This document shows, in pieces, positions 1 to 7,792 of a stretch of 23,640 bases of DNA. The stretch spans positions 1-23,640 of the IMG/VR virus record IMGVR_UViG_3300020160_001962; one strand, 5' to 3'. Each line of letters begins with the position of its first letter. Position 1 is the first letter of the stretch. The DNA is from a virus. The notes under the pieces were generated by a model, which saw only the letters and a program-made list of their open reading frames with translations, was not told the origin of the DNA and did not search any database. The translations under genes and the position numbers were made by a program.

Positions 1-341
1 AAATCTTCCCAAGCAGGACCAAAACTTCCTAATTGTAATGCTTTAGAAACATCTTTCTTAAATATTTCTGGATCTACTGTATCTCTAAAGTTTCTAAATG
101 CAGTTGAATAATCTAATCCAACAATAGTATCACCTTTGTAGTCAAAGTCTTCTTTACCTAATTTAGAACGATATATGGCAAAATCAGCAGTACTCATACC
201 AACTTCACCACCATCTTTAGTTTGTACCATTATTTCAGTTGGCATGTTAAGTATATTATCATCCCAGTCAAATGCATAGTAAAGTAAGTATTTACCATCT
301 TCTGCACTTTCTGTAATGAAATTATTAAATTTTAATAGCAT
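1..341 (-). CDS. HAD-superfamily-like phage protein with capsid-targeting-like N-terminus (partial, C-terminus off window)
   Basis: Reading the minus strand from the ATG at 341-339 gives an open frame of 113 codons that runs off the window start. Around residues 21-34 it has a hydrophobic strand followed by AFDWDDNILNMPT, which fits HAD motif I (DxDx[TV]) with Asp25 and Asp27 as candidate nucleophile and acid, and Asn29 where Thr is usual. The remaining HAD motifs would lie beyond the edge. HAD enzymes are mostly phosphatases; no substrate can be named. The N-terminus MLLKFNNFITES resembles T4 capsid-targeting peptides and contains an [IL]-x-E site (Ile9-Glu11). It lies downstream of the acidic-protein gene, but a terminator and its own TAATATATA box at 363-371 separate them. 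The open frame is sure; the HAD call is moderate because only one motif is visible. Confidence 0.7.
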   Translation of the reverse strand, partial: MLLKFNNFITESAEDGKYLLYYAFDWDDNILNMPTEIMVQTKDGGEVGMSTADFAIYRSKLGKEDFDYKGDTIVGLDYSTAFRNFRDTVDPEIFKKDVSKALQLGSFGPAWED

Positions 342-362
342 AGCTTTTAATGTATTTTTTAT

Positions 363-371
363 TATATATTA
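363..371 (-). promoter_or_regulatory. TAATATATA box upstream of the HAD-like gene
   Basis: The minus strand reads TAATATATA, ending 21 nt before the ATG at 341. It belongs to the long-spacing class of this motif (see findings). Promoter function is inferred from its repeated placement upstream of genes. Confidence 0.5.
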
Positions 372-383
372 AATTTTAAAATA

Positions 384-408
384 AAAAAAGAGGTCTAAAC
401 CTCTTTTT
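384..408 (-). terminator. Intrinsic terminator hairpin after the acidic-protein gene
   Basis: Stem AGAGGT (389-394) pairs with ACCTCT (399-404) across a 4-nt loop. It is extended by A-T pairs on both sides, so a T run follows the stem on either strand. It begins 2 nt past the stop of the minus-strand gene at 411-719 and should insulate that gene from the HAD-like gene downstream. Confidence 0.75.
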
Positions 409-410
409 AA

Positions 411-719
411 TTACTTTTTATTAATAAAAGATTGGAATGATTCTAATGTTTCTCTTTCTTCATCCTCATCTTCATCCTCTTCACCTTCTTCTTGATTCTC
501 ATCTTCATCATCTCCTTGTGGGAAATCTTCTTCTTGTGCTTGACCATCAAAATCTTTAAATCCTTTGACATCATCATCTCCTTGACCTTCTTCACCTTCT
601 GGTGTTTCAAGTGTGAATTCTTCTACTGTTTCTCCATCTAAATCAGCTTTAACAGTTACTACACCATCAACTTCTTCGATTTCTATTTCATATCCAAGTA
701 CTTCAACTTTAGTTTTCAT
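411..719 (-). CDS. Small, extremely acidic protein (102 aa)
   Basis: Not a family I recognise. Residues 1-40 look ordered, with alternating hydrophobic strands (MKTKVEVLGYEIEIEEV). Residues 42-92 are almost entirely Asp, Glu, Gly and Gln, and the last ten residues are ESFQSFINKK. Small proteins with long acidic tails occur in T4-like prohead cores (gp67/PIP type), so a scaffold or core role is a reasonable guess, but composition alone cannot prove it. The C-terminal SFQSFIN stretch resembles the N-terminal peptides of the putative cargo proteins in this window. A TAATATATA box at 740-748 ends 20 nt before the ATG, and a hairpin terminator follows directly, so it looks like a single-gene transcription unit. 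Confidence 0.75.
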   Translation of the reverse strand: MKTKVEVLGYEIEIEEVDGVVTVKADLDGETVEEFTLETPEGEEGQGDDDVKGFKDFDGQAQEEDFPQGDDEDENQEEGEEDEDEDEERETLESFQSFINKK

Positions 720-739
720 ATGTTATATTTTTTTATTTT

Positions 740-748
740 TATATATTA
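740..748 (-). promoter_or_regulatory. TAATATATA box upstream of the acidic-protein gene
   Basis: The minus strand reads TAATATATA and ends 20 nt before the ATG at 719, in the long-spacing class. It lies in the 113-nt divergent gap shared with the ClpP-like gene. Confidence 0.5.
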
Positions 749-832
749 AATAATAAAAGTCCTTTTTTTCATTTTTTAGCAATATAAACTTTTAGTGATT
801 TTATTAATAAAAACAAAAAATAATACTTAAAA

Positions 833-1492
833 ATGTCAAAAGACTTTAACAAATACTTACTTAGTCAATCAATCACAAGTACTTCACAAGATGCTTATTT
901 TAAAAAACTTCAAAAATTAAATAGTACACCATTATTACTTGAAAGTAATGGAATGTCAGTAGATATATTTTCAAAACTATTAGAAGATAGAATTATATTC
1001 TTATCAACAGAAATAGATGATTATGTGTGTAATATCATAAAAGCACAATTAATGTATCTTGAAATGGAAAGTGATGATGATATAGAAATCTATATTGATT
1101 CACCAGGAGGTTCAGTTTATTCAGGACTAGGATTACTTGATGTAATGGACTATGTTAAACCTGATATTGTTACTATTAATACAGGATTGGCTGCATCAAT
1201 GGCAGCAGTTGTTCTTTGCTCAGGTACAAAAGGCAAAAGAAAATCACTTAAAAGAAGTAGAACTATGATTCATCAACCTTTAGGTTATGGTGGTTATGCT
1301 CAAGCATCTGATATGGAGATTGAGGCAAAAGAAATAAACTCTTTAAAGAAAGAACTTTATGAAATAATATCAGATAGAACAGGACAAACTTATGATAAAG
1401 TTTATACTGATAGTGATAGAGATTATTGGATGACTTCACAAGATGCTAAAAAATATGGAATGATTGATGAAATCATATTAAAAAGAAAATAA
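833..1492 (+). CDS. clpP: ClpP-like serine protease (family S14)
   Basis: A 219-residue ClpP-fold protease, about the length of cellular ClpP. The whole catalytic set is visible: DSPGGSV (89-95, oxyanion region), Ser122 in GLAASMAA, His147 in MIHQP, and Asp197 in the DRDYWM segment. The Ser-His spacing of 25 residues equals that of cellular ClpP. The first 50 residues (Ser/Thr/Leu-rich) are longer than a mature ClpP N-terminus and may be a propeptide or docking segment. Phage S14 enzymes may act in prohead maturation or modify host proteolysis; the sequence does not say which. No Clp ATPase is encoded in the window. It is the first gene of a three-gene unit (ClpP, unknown, methyltransferase). 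The box upstream is degenerate (TAATACTTA at 821-829), unlike the other unit-leading genes. Confidence 0.92.
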   Translation: MSKDFNKYLLSQSITSTSQDAYFKKLQKLNSTPLLLESNGMSVDIFSKLLEDRIIFLSTEIDDYVCNIIKAQLMYLEMESDDDIEIYIDSPGGSVYSGLGLLDVMDYVKPDIVTINTGLAASMAAVVLCSGTKGKRKSLKRSRTMIHQPLGYGGYAQASDMEIEAKEINSLKKELYEIISDRTGQTYDKVYTDSDRDYWMTSQDAKKYGMIDEIILKRK

Positions 1493-1497
1493 TTCTA

Positions 1498-1926
1498 ATG
1501 AATATTAGTAATTTATCTAAAGAACAAAAAATTGAAAAAATATTAGAAGACCATTCTAAGAAAAAAGCAGCAACAATTTCAAGTACTCTTTTCCCAAAAG
1601 AAAAGTTAGAAGATAAAGAAATATTAGATATACTTGATAAAATAATTGATGAGATTGGATATATTGCAGATGCACCAAATGTTATAATTGGTAGCTCAAG
1701 TCACCAATCAAAAACAATTGTAGGTACAACAATCAATGAATTAACTAACTTTGTATTAAATAGTCTAAGTCAAGATGAATCAATTGGTATTTATCAAATT
1801 GGATTTGATAAACAAATTAACAAATATAGTATAAGATTATTTTTCTATGCTGATATTGGTAGAAAAGTTAGAAGAATAAGAGAAAATAAAATAGATTTGA
1901 TATTAAATGATAAACCAAATATTTAA
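1498..1926 (+). CDS. Conserved-looking hypothetical protein (142 aa)
   Basis: I do not recognise this protein. It starts 6 nt after the ClpP-like stop and its end overlaps the methyltransferase start by 20 nt, so the three genes are probably co-transcribed and possibly translationally coupled. Residues 1-30 are charged and helical. Residues 38-62 form a Leu/Ile/Asp/Lys helix. Residues 63-125 alternate hydrophobic and polar residues in a way that suggests a small alpha/beta domain (VIIGSSSHQSK, IGIYQIGF, YSIRLFFY). The last 20 residues are basic. There are no cysteines, signal peptide or membrane segment. An adaptor or inhibitor role for the neighbouring protease is possible from position only. 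Confidence 0.8.
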   Translation: MNISNLSKEQKIEKILEDHSKKKAATISSTLFPKEKLEDKEILDILDKIIDEIGYIADAPNVIIGSSSHQSKTIVGTTINELTNFVLNSLSQDESIGIYQIGFDKQINKYSIRLFFYADIGRKVRRIRENKIDLILNDKPNI

Positions 1927-2647
1927 TGAGGATAATTTAAGCACAATGATGAGGATACCAGATAACACAATTTCTGGTATTATCACATCACCACCTTACA
2001 ATATAACAACAAAGAGAAAAGATATTTATTATAACAATGGATATTCTGATAATGATAATTTAACAGAAGAAGAATATCTTGAAGTAAGAACTAATGAGTT
2101 TAAAGAGTTTTCAAGAATTATTAGTGATAGAGGTGTTATTTGTTATAATATTTCTTATCATAATGAGAATCCTATTTTACCAACACTTTTGATAAATAAG
2201 ATACATAATGAAACAGATTTAACTGTAGCTGATATTATTACTTGGAAAAAGTCAAATGCTATTCCATTTCAAACAAGTCCTACTAAATTATCAAGATTGT
2301 GTGAATTGGTTTATGTTATTGTTAAGAAAGAACATTTACATGACTTCATAACAAATAAAGAGATAAGTACTATTAATGAGAAGACCAAACAAAAGTTTTA
2401 TAAGAATTATGTTAACATAATTGAAGCCAAGAACAATGATGGAGTAAAATGCAAATTAAAAGCTTCTTATTCTGAGGAATTTGTGGAGAAATTGATGAAT
2501 ATTTACTTCCCAAAAGAAAGTTTAATTTATGATCCATTTATAGGTATTGGAACAACTGCAAGAGCTTGTAAGAAAAATGGAAGAAACTATTTAGGTTCTG
2601 AATTAGACAAAGAACATTATGATATTTGTATTGATTTATTAAAATAA
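1907..2647 (+). CDS. DNA methyltransferase, N4/N6 beta-class
   Basis: A 246-residue SAM-dependent DNA amino-methyltransferase. The catalytic motif TSPPYN is at residues 27-32 and the SAM-binding FxGxG motif (DPFIGIGTTARA) is at 209-220, followed by an acidic strand end (SELD, 231-234). The order, catalytic motif before SAM motif, is that of the beta class. The SPPY form is common in N4-cytosine enzymes but also occurs in N6-adenine ones, so the modified base is not decided. The region between the motifs (about 35-190) would carry target recognition. No restriction partner is adjacent, so this is probably an orphan enzyme protecting phage DNA or marking it for packaging or regulation. Its start lies 20 nt inside the preceding gene, and a strong palindromic terminator follows within 2 nt of the stop. 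Confidence 0.93.
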   Translation: MINQIFNEDNLSTMMRIPDNTISGIITSPPYNITTKRKDIYYNNGYSDNDNLTEEEYLEVRTNEFKEFSRIISDRGVICYNISYHNENPILPTLLINKIHNETDLTVADIITWKKSNAIPFQTSPTKLSRLCELVYVIVKKEHLHDFITNKEISTINEKTKQKFYKNYVNIIEAKNNDGVKCKLKASYSEEFVEKLMNIYFPKESLIYDPFIGIGTTARACKKNGRNYLGSELDKEHYDICIDLLK

Positions 2648-2648
2648 A

Positions 2649-2672
2649 AAACCCACTTAATTAAGTGGGTTT
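2649..2672. terminator. Bidirectional terminator between convergent genes
   Basis: A perfect palindrome with core ACCCACTTAATTAAGTGGGT at 2651-2670, preceded by an A run and followed by T-rich sequence. It sits between the methyltransferase stop (2647) and the stop of the minus-strand gene (2677), so it can terminate both transcripts. Confidence 0.85.
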
Positions 2673-2676
2673 GTTT

Positions 2677-3120
2677 TTATGCTTGACCTTCATCTGTTTT
2701 AGGTTTTGGCTTTCTTCTACGTCTTGGTTTAGACTTTTTCTCTGGTGCAACTTCTGCAACTGGTGCTTCAATTGGGAACTCAGACTTTTTCTTAGCTTTA
2801 CCTTTGATGTCTTTAGCAGTTACTTTTTTCTCAGTAGCTACTTCTGCAAGTTTTTCACTAATAACCTTAACTTCTTTTTTTTCAGTTTTAGCCTTAGATC
2901 TTCTTCTAACTTGTTTTTTAGGTTCCTCAGTTTTTACAACTGGCACTTCTTTAGTTTCCACAACCTCAACAGTTGGTACTTCTACTTTAGTTTCCACAAC
3001 TTCAATAGTTGGTACTTCTACTTCACAAACTTCTGGAGTTGGACAAGATCCAGGTGTACAACCACAATCTTCTGCCTTTTTACCACCAAAAAGTTCTTTA
3101 AAGAATTTAATTAATCCCAT
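2677..3120 (-). CDS. Lys/Pro/Val-rich low-complexity protein with Cys cluster (147 aa)
   Basis: Not recognised by family. Residues 1-15 (MGLIKFFKELFGGKK) form an amphipathic basic helix. Residues 18-32 hold four cysteines (CGC, SCP, VCE), a possible metal site or disulfide cluster. Residues about 34-60 are two near-identical 12-residue repeats around VEVPTVEVVETK. The rest is Lys/Arg/Pro/Ala-rich, ending in a very basic KSKPRRRRKPKPK stretch and an acidic tip. This resembles disordered DNA-condensing or internal capsid proteins in composition only. Two long open frames on the opposite strand were discounted because this strand has a GAATATATA box 22 nt before the ATG and a terminator right after the stop. 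Strand choice is fairly secure; function is unknown. Confidence 0.72.
   Translation of the reverse strand: MGLIKFFKELFGGKKAEDCGCTPGSCPTPEVCEVEVPTIEVVETKVEVPTVEVVETKEVPVVKTEEPKKQVRRRSKAKTEKKEVKVISEKLAEVATEKKVTAKDIKGKAKKKSEFPIEAPVAEVAPEKKSKPRRRRKPKPKTDEGQA
2950..3021 (-). repeat. 36-bp tandem repeat, two copies, in the Lys/Pro-rich gene
   Basis: Units 2950-2985 and 2986-3021 differ at only two positions by eye, and encode the 12-residue repeats VEVPTIEVVETK and VEVPTVEVVETK. A truncated further copy (GGCACTTCT) adjoins at about 2942. The pattern suggests recent in-frame duplication. Confidence 0.85.
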
Positions 3121-3142
3121 AATTTTAATTTGTTTTTTTTAT

Positions 3143-3151
3143 TATATATTC
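3143..3151 (-). promoter_or_regulatory. GAATATATA box upstream of the Lys/Pro-rich gene
   Basis: The minus strand reads GAATATATA, one base from TAATATATA, ending 22 nt before the ATG at 3120. It supports the minus-strand reading of that gene. Confidence 0.45.
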
Positions 3152-3213
3152 AACTTGTTATCTTCCCTTTGTAAAAAACCTTAAAAATTTAAACATTTCA
3201 AGTAAAATCAATG

Positions 3214-3228
3214 GTTTGTAAAACAAAC
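3214..3228. repeat. Short inverted repeat upstream of the helicase gene
   Basis: GTTTGT (3214-3219) and ACAAAC (3223-3228) flank an AAA spacer, about 10 nt upstream of the TATATATA box of the helicase. It may be an operator or a chance hairpin; only six base pairs support it. Confidence 0.3.
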
Positions 3229-3238
3229 TGATATATTT

Positions 3239-3246
3239 TATATATA
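3239..3246 (+). promoter_or_regulatory. TATATATA box upstream of the UvsW-like gene
   Basis: The local sequence reads TTATATATAATAATGAG. The box ends 8 nt before the ATG at 3255, the widest of the short-spacing class. Confidence 0.45.
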
Positions 3247-3254
3247 ATAATGAG

Positions 3255-4865
3255 ATGAAGTTTAGATATGATAAAGAAACAGAAGAATTAGTAGTCAGTG
3301 AAGCAACAAGAATAGAATATCATCAAATGAGTTTATGGCTAACTCGTCATGTTAAAGGTTGGAAATATCAACCTGCTGTAAAGTTAGGTGTATGGGATGG
3401 TAAAAAATCTTATTTTAAAGATGGTAGAATAAATGTTGGATTATGGAAAGAAGCATTCAAAGGATGTAAAGAAATTGATGTACCTTTCATAGTTGAAAAC
3501 AAAGAAGACTTTCCAATAAATAGAGATGTTACTTTAGAAAAAGTTCAAGAATTCTGTAAAGAGTTCTTCAAAACTCACAAAATGAAAAAAGATGGTCAAA
3601 TAGTTCCTTTTATGCCCTATGACCACCAAATTGAAGCAGCATACAAAATTTTAAAGAATAGATATTGTATGGCAGAGGTAGCAACTTCTGGTGGTAAATC
3701 TTTAATCATATCAATAGTTATGTTTTACACTTTGAAACATATTAAACCAGATGCTAAATTTCTTATTATAGTACCTTCTATTACACTTGTAACACAATTT
3801 TATGATAATATAATAGAATATAATTATGGAGTTAATAATCTAATTGAGATGAGAGATAAAAAATTAACTTGGCTTTTAGAAGGTATAGATCATCTACCTT
3901 GTGATGTTAGAGTGGAAGAGGTAATGTCTGATAGACCAAGAAAGTTCTCTGGTACTGAAAATCCTAATGTTTATATTGGTACTTATCAATCTTTAGAGAA
4001 ATGGCCTAAAACATTCTTTGAACAATTCCACACAATTGCAACAGATGAAGCACATGGTGCTAAGGCAAAAACCATTACATCTATATTGGAATCTACTTTT
4101 AATAAAGCTTATTCAAGATTTGGAGTATCTGGTACTTTCCCTACTGATGAAACTTGTGAGATACTAACTATTCAATCTGTCTTAGGACCTAAAATAACAG
4201 AGGTTTCTGCTGATGAATTAAAGAAGAAGGGTATTATTACTCCAATGGATATAAAGGCAGTTATAATGAATCATAATGACTTAGAATTTGCAGAGCGTTT
4301 GAAAATGATTAGAAAAGCAGGTGATGGTAAATCTGCATTTGATTTTGAGAAATCTTATGCACATCAATCAGAGAAAAGATTAGAGTTTATTAAAAAAATA
4401 GTTGATAAGTGTAGTAATAATACTTTATTATTATTTCATACTATTGATAATGGTCAAAAGATATATCAAAAATTAAAAGATGAATTACCTGATAAAGAGT
4501 TCTTTTATATTGATGGTGAGATTAGTGGTAGAAAAAGAGAGGTTATAAAAAAGGAGATGGAAGTTACTGATGGTAAAGTTAGAGTACTTGTTGCTTCTTT
4601 TGGTACACTTTCTACTGGTGTAAGTATCAATGCAATTTTCAATGTTATATTTACTGATTCATTTAAGTCAGAGCAAATCATTATACAAAGTATTGGTCGT
4701 GGATTACGTTTACATACTGATAAGGAAAAGGTTAATATATTTGATTTAGTTGATATTTTTGATCCAAATGATTTGAATAATATACTTTACAAACATTACT
4801 TAGAACGTAAAGGTTTCTATATTAAGAGAAAATATCCTTATAAAGAAATAAAAATTAATTTGTAG
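3255..4865 (+). CDS. uvsW: UvsW-like superfamily 2 DNA helicase
   Basis: A 536-residue SF2 helicase close in length to T4 UvsW (587 aa). Residues 1-115 form an N-terminal domain unlike the motor, as in UvsW. The motor motifs follow in order: Walker A ATSGGKS (143-149), DEAH box TDEAH (263-267), motif III VSGT (291-294), and motif VI QSIGRGLR (478-485). UvsW unwinds branched DNA such as recombination intermediates and R-loops, and drives the switch from origin- to recombination-dependent replication in T4. The same role is likely here but inferred from family. The gene stands alone between a divergent gap and its own downstream promoter box, next to the baseplate block. The start is well supported by the box 8 nt upstream and by an N-terminus typical of the family. 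Confidence 0.92.
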   Translation: MKFRYDKETEELVVSEATRIEYHQMSLWLTRHVKGWKYQPAVKLGVWDGKKSYFKDGRINVGLWKEAFKGCKEIDVPFIVENKEDFPINRDVTLEKVQEFCKEFFKTHKMKKDGQIVPFMPYDHQIEAAYKILKNRYCMAEVATSGGKSLIISIVMFYTLKHIKPDAKFLIIVPSITLVTQFYDNIIEYNYGVNNLIEMRDKKLTWLLEGIDHLPCDVRVEEVMSDRPRKFSGTENPNVYIGTYQSLEKWPKTFFEQFHTIATDEAHGAKAKTITSILESTFNKAYSRFGVSGTFPTDETCEILTIQSVLGPKITEVSADELKKKGIITPMDIKAVIMNHNDLEFAERLKMIRKAGDGKSAFDFEKSYAHQSEKRLEFIKKIVDKCSNNTLLLFHTIDNGQKIYQKLKDELPDKEFFYIDGEISGRKREVIKKEMEVTDGKVRVLVASFGTLSTGVSINAIFNVIFTDSFKSEQIIIQSIGRGLRLHTDKEKVNIFDLVDIFDPNDLNNILYKHYLERKGFYIKRKYPYKEIKINL

Positions 4866-4876
4866 TGACCCTATAA

Positions 4877-4885
4877 TAATATATA
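4877..4885 (+). promoter_or_regulatory. TAATATATA box heading the baseplate operon
   Basis: TAATATATA ends 23 nt before the ATG at 4909, in the long-spacing class. The 43-nt gap after the helicase stop holds nothing else obvious. Confidence 0.5.
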
Positions 4886-4908
4886 ATAGATAAAATTAAT
4901 ATTATGTA

Positions 4909-7776
4909 ATGTCAAAAATACAAGATTTTGTAGATGGTTATTCATCAAAGATACAAGAGAATATAAATACTCAAATTGATAAACAAACCATATATAAAAC
5001 TGCCAGAGTTCAGGCAATTGCAATAACCGAACTAAACACTTCTGGATGGCCAAATGCTGCAACTACTACAATTGGTAAATTATTGGCTTATATATTCCCA
5101 AATGAAGATGGTGGTACAAAAGTATTGCCTGAATTAGTAATAGGTGGTACAACAGTTAATCCTGTTTATCTTAGTGTAGTTTCTATATTAAATAGTAGTC
5201 AAGCATCTACTACAACTAAAGAACTTTATAATAAATTAGATAAGAACTATAAAGCAATCACATTTATTAATTATTATAACAAAGCTAAAGATTTTGGTGG
5301 TCAGAAATGGTTTGATAATTTTATGAGTTCAGCATTATCACAAATGAATGTTGGAAAAATAAAAATTTCAGATTTTAAGACACCTTCAACTTTGGATGAA
5401 AGTTTTGATGACCTTGTTGAAAACTTTAAAAGAAATTTTGGTTCAATTGCAAATGATCATTATACTACTATACAAGTTTTATATGATGCATTTATTGAAG
5501 CAGGTGAAAATTATAATATGCCTGTACAATCAGCAACTCAGAGTGCTACTCAATCTCAATCTATTTCTAATCCATCAAGTAATCAAGTAGGTGATTATAA
5601 AATTACAATAAAGGATCCAAAAAGTGATAATGATAATAAAATTGAGGGTTCTATTTCATTTGTTTCAAATGGACCAGATATTACTACAAAGGCAGTATTG
5701 AATAATTTACCTAATCCTTTTACTAATCCTGTTACTAATACTTTAGTTCAAAATAACACAGGTTCTTTGGATTATATTGGAAATCCAGTTCCTGCCACAT
5801 CTGATAAAAATAAATTGGCAGATACTGTATTATTAACATTTAAAGATATGTTTTCTGTAAAGTATGGTATAACAACTGATTTCAAGTATGAGTCAGTAAA
5901 TGCAACACCTACACAATCAAGTCCAACTCAATCAGTTCCTACTTCAGCAACTTCAAGCAAGACTGGTGCCACAAGTTCAAACTTTGATGCAACTGGTGTA
6001 AAAGTAACACTTATTAAAAAAAGTGGACCTGGTGAGATTATTGGAGTTACTGATAAACAAATTGTAAATGGATTTATAAATTTTGATGGAATACAATTTG
6101 ATACTCCTGGTGATTATGTTATTACTATAAGTACCAATTCTGAATTAGTAGAAACTAAAGATATAAGTGTAAGTGTTACTTCTGATGAGGTTATTGCACA
6201 AGAAAAGTCAAGAGGTGAAGAACAAAAACCAATAGAAGGTACAAGACCTATAATTGCACAGATTGATAAACCAACTATTGTTCTAAGACCTATTGAATTT
6301 GATGGTAATGATAATAAACATGATAAAGAAGTAGGCACTGGTTTGGGATTTACACCATTTGTTTGGTATAATTCCTATCAAATAGGTGTTTCTGAAATTA
6401 AATCACTTAAATTGTATTATGATGGAGTAACTCCAAAGGCTATATTAAATTTTGTTGATTCTGTTGGTTTCATGAAAACAGAAGGAATGCCATTAGATGA
6501 TACAAAATTTGAAATATTTTTAAATTCAGGTTCAAAAAACTTAAAATCTATTCATATGAAGTTTAAAGTTATAAACTTTCAAGAGAATAAAGGATTATCA
6601 TATACAATAACTGGTAGTATTGACCTTAGAGATTTTTATAAAATAAATTATAAAAGTTACAAAGGAACTTCATTTGAATCATTGAGAACTATATCAAATG
6701 AGTTACAACTAGGATTTAATTCAAATATTACAAATACTGTTGATAGTATGAATTGGGTAAATCATGGTGTTGTATTTAAAGAATTTTTAGCAGGTATAAT
6801 AAACCACTCATATATATCTGATACATCATATGTCTTGGGATATATAGATTTTTATTATTGTTTCAACTATGTTGATATTGAAAAAGAATGGTTAAGAGAT
6901 ATAAGTAATGATGTTGGTTTGGCATCAACAGGTATAAATCATTTAAGTGATGATAGTCAAAAAGACAAAATTGAGAGAATGATATTGACAACTGACAAGG
7001 GTGCAAATATGAGTCCATTTTATATTAGAAAATATACAGTGATAAATAATTCAACTAAAATATCTACTAGAAAAGGTTATTTTACTACTACAAAATCATA
7101 TGATAGTATATCAAAACAATTTTTGGTTTTTGATGTTGATTCACAAAGTGCAGATCAAGATAAAAATATCTCATTAAAGGGAGCACCTGGTGATGGTAAA
7201 GCAATGGAAGAGAATTTTAGAACAAAGTATTCAGGTAAAATGGATACTGAAAATGTTCATAAGAATTATTACTATTCTGAAACACAGAATCAAGTTAACT
7301 TGGATAATATGGTTAGAATATCTGTTGATTTAGAAATGGGTAATCCAAATTTTAACCTATATAAATTTCAAAAAATTCAGATTGCATTTATTAGTGAAAA
7401 AAATACACCATCAAATCCTGATCCAAATCAAGCAAGACTTAGTGGTGAATGGATGATAATTGATATTTCATATAATTGGGCAGGTGGTAAGTTACAACAA
7501 CAAGTTAAGTGTGTAAGAAAAGAACTTAGTAAAACACCTGATGAGATTAAACAAAACAATTCATCTGCTAAACCAGAAGTTAATACACAAAATAATGAAA
7601 ATCCAACACCTGGGACACAATCAACACCTGAGAATGTTTCATTACCTCCAAATAGTGTTTACAAAGTTGGTGAAATATATAATGTAGAAAGTAAAGATGG
7701 TAAAAAATACACTTTAAAGATTACAAGCATTTCTGTAAATGGAAATGAAGTTAATGCAATTATAAAAAATGTATAA
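4909..7776 (+). CDS. Large baseplate hub-like protein (gp27-like, multidomain)
   Basis: A 955-residue structural protein. Residues 1-200 are a helical N-terminal domain. Ser/Thr/Gln-rich linkers occur near 206-225 and 345-365. Residues about 228-345 form a module beginning DYKITIKDPKSDN, shared with the N-terminus of the next gene. Residues about 365-425 look like an Ig-like beta domain (DYVITISTN). From about 460 to 880 the pattern resembles gp27/VgrG-type hub proteins: the GTSFESLRTIS and LGFNSNITNT segments, then FLAGIINHSYISD, then YIDFYYCFNYVDIE. A Pro/Asn/Thr linker and a small beta domain end it. In T4, gp27 trimers join the tube to the gp5 spike; a gp5-like gene lies downstream. The hub call rests on pattern resemblance and context, not a catalytic signature. 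Confidence 0.7.
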   Translation: MSKIQDFVDGYSSKIQENINTQIDKQTIYKTARVQAIAITELNTSGWPNAATTTIGKLLAYIFPNEDGGTKVLPELVIGGTTVNPVYLSVVSILNSSQASTTTKELYNKLDKNYKAITFINYYNKAKDFGGQKWFDNFMSSALSQMNVGKIKISDFKTPSTLDESFDDLVENFKRNFGSIANDHYTTIQVLYDAFIEAGENYNMPVQSATQSATQSQSISNPSSNQVGDYKITIKDPKSDNDNKIEGSISFVSNGPDITTKAVLNNLPNPFTNPVTNTLVQNNTGSLDYIGNPVPATSDKNKLADTVLLTFKDMFSVKYGITTDFKYESVNATPTQSSPTQSVPTSATSSKTGATSSNFDATGVKVTLIKKSGPGEIIGVTDKQIVNGFINFDGIQFDTPGDYVITISTNSELVETKDISVSVTSDEVIAQEKSRGEEQKPIEGTRPIIAQIDKPTIVLRPIEFDGNDNKHDKEVGTGLGFTPFVWYNSYQIGVSEIKSLKLYYDGVTPKAILNFVDSVGFMKTEGMPLDDTKFEIFLNSGSKNLKSIHMKFKVINFQENKGLSYTITGSIDLRDFYKINYKSYKGTSFESLRTISNELQLGFNSNITNTVDSMNWVNHGVVFKEFLAGIINHSYISDTSYVLGYIDFYYCFNYVDIEKEWLRDISNDVGLASTGINHLSDDSQKDKIERMILTTDKGANMSPFYIRKYTVINNSTKISTRKGYFTTTKSYDSISKQFLVFDVDSQSADQDKNISLKGAPGDGKAMEENFRTKYSGKMDTENVHKNYYYSETQNQVNLDNMVRISVDLEMGNPNFNLYKFQKIQIAFISEKNTPSNPDPNQARLSGEWMIIDISYNWAGGKLQQQVKCVRKELSKTPDEIKQNNSSAKPEVNTQNNENPTPGTQSTPENVSLPPNSVYKVGEIYNVESKDGKKYTLKITSISVNGNEVNAIIKNV

Positions 7777-7792
7777 AAAATAAGAATATGAA

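Noticed and set aside
1907-2647. Restriction-modification system around the methyltransferase
   Set aside because: The neighbours are a ClpP-like protease, a small unknown without nuclease motifs and a Lys/Pro-rich protein; no restriction enzyme is visible.
2665-3184. Two long plus-strand open frames (Phe/Ser-rich and Thr/Ser-rich) opposite the Lys/Pro-rich gene
   Set aside because: Their composition is what the reverse of a Lys/Glu/Val-rich gene produces. They cross or adjoin the terminator, and only the minus strand has a promoter box and a coherent protein.
6114-6338. Minus-strand open frame inside the hub-like gene
   Set aside because: Leu/Ser/Ile-rich antisense shadow without a box or sensible context. 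Similar shadows at 8293-8514, 9157-9339, 9994-10221 and 21164-21439 were dropped for the same reason.
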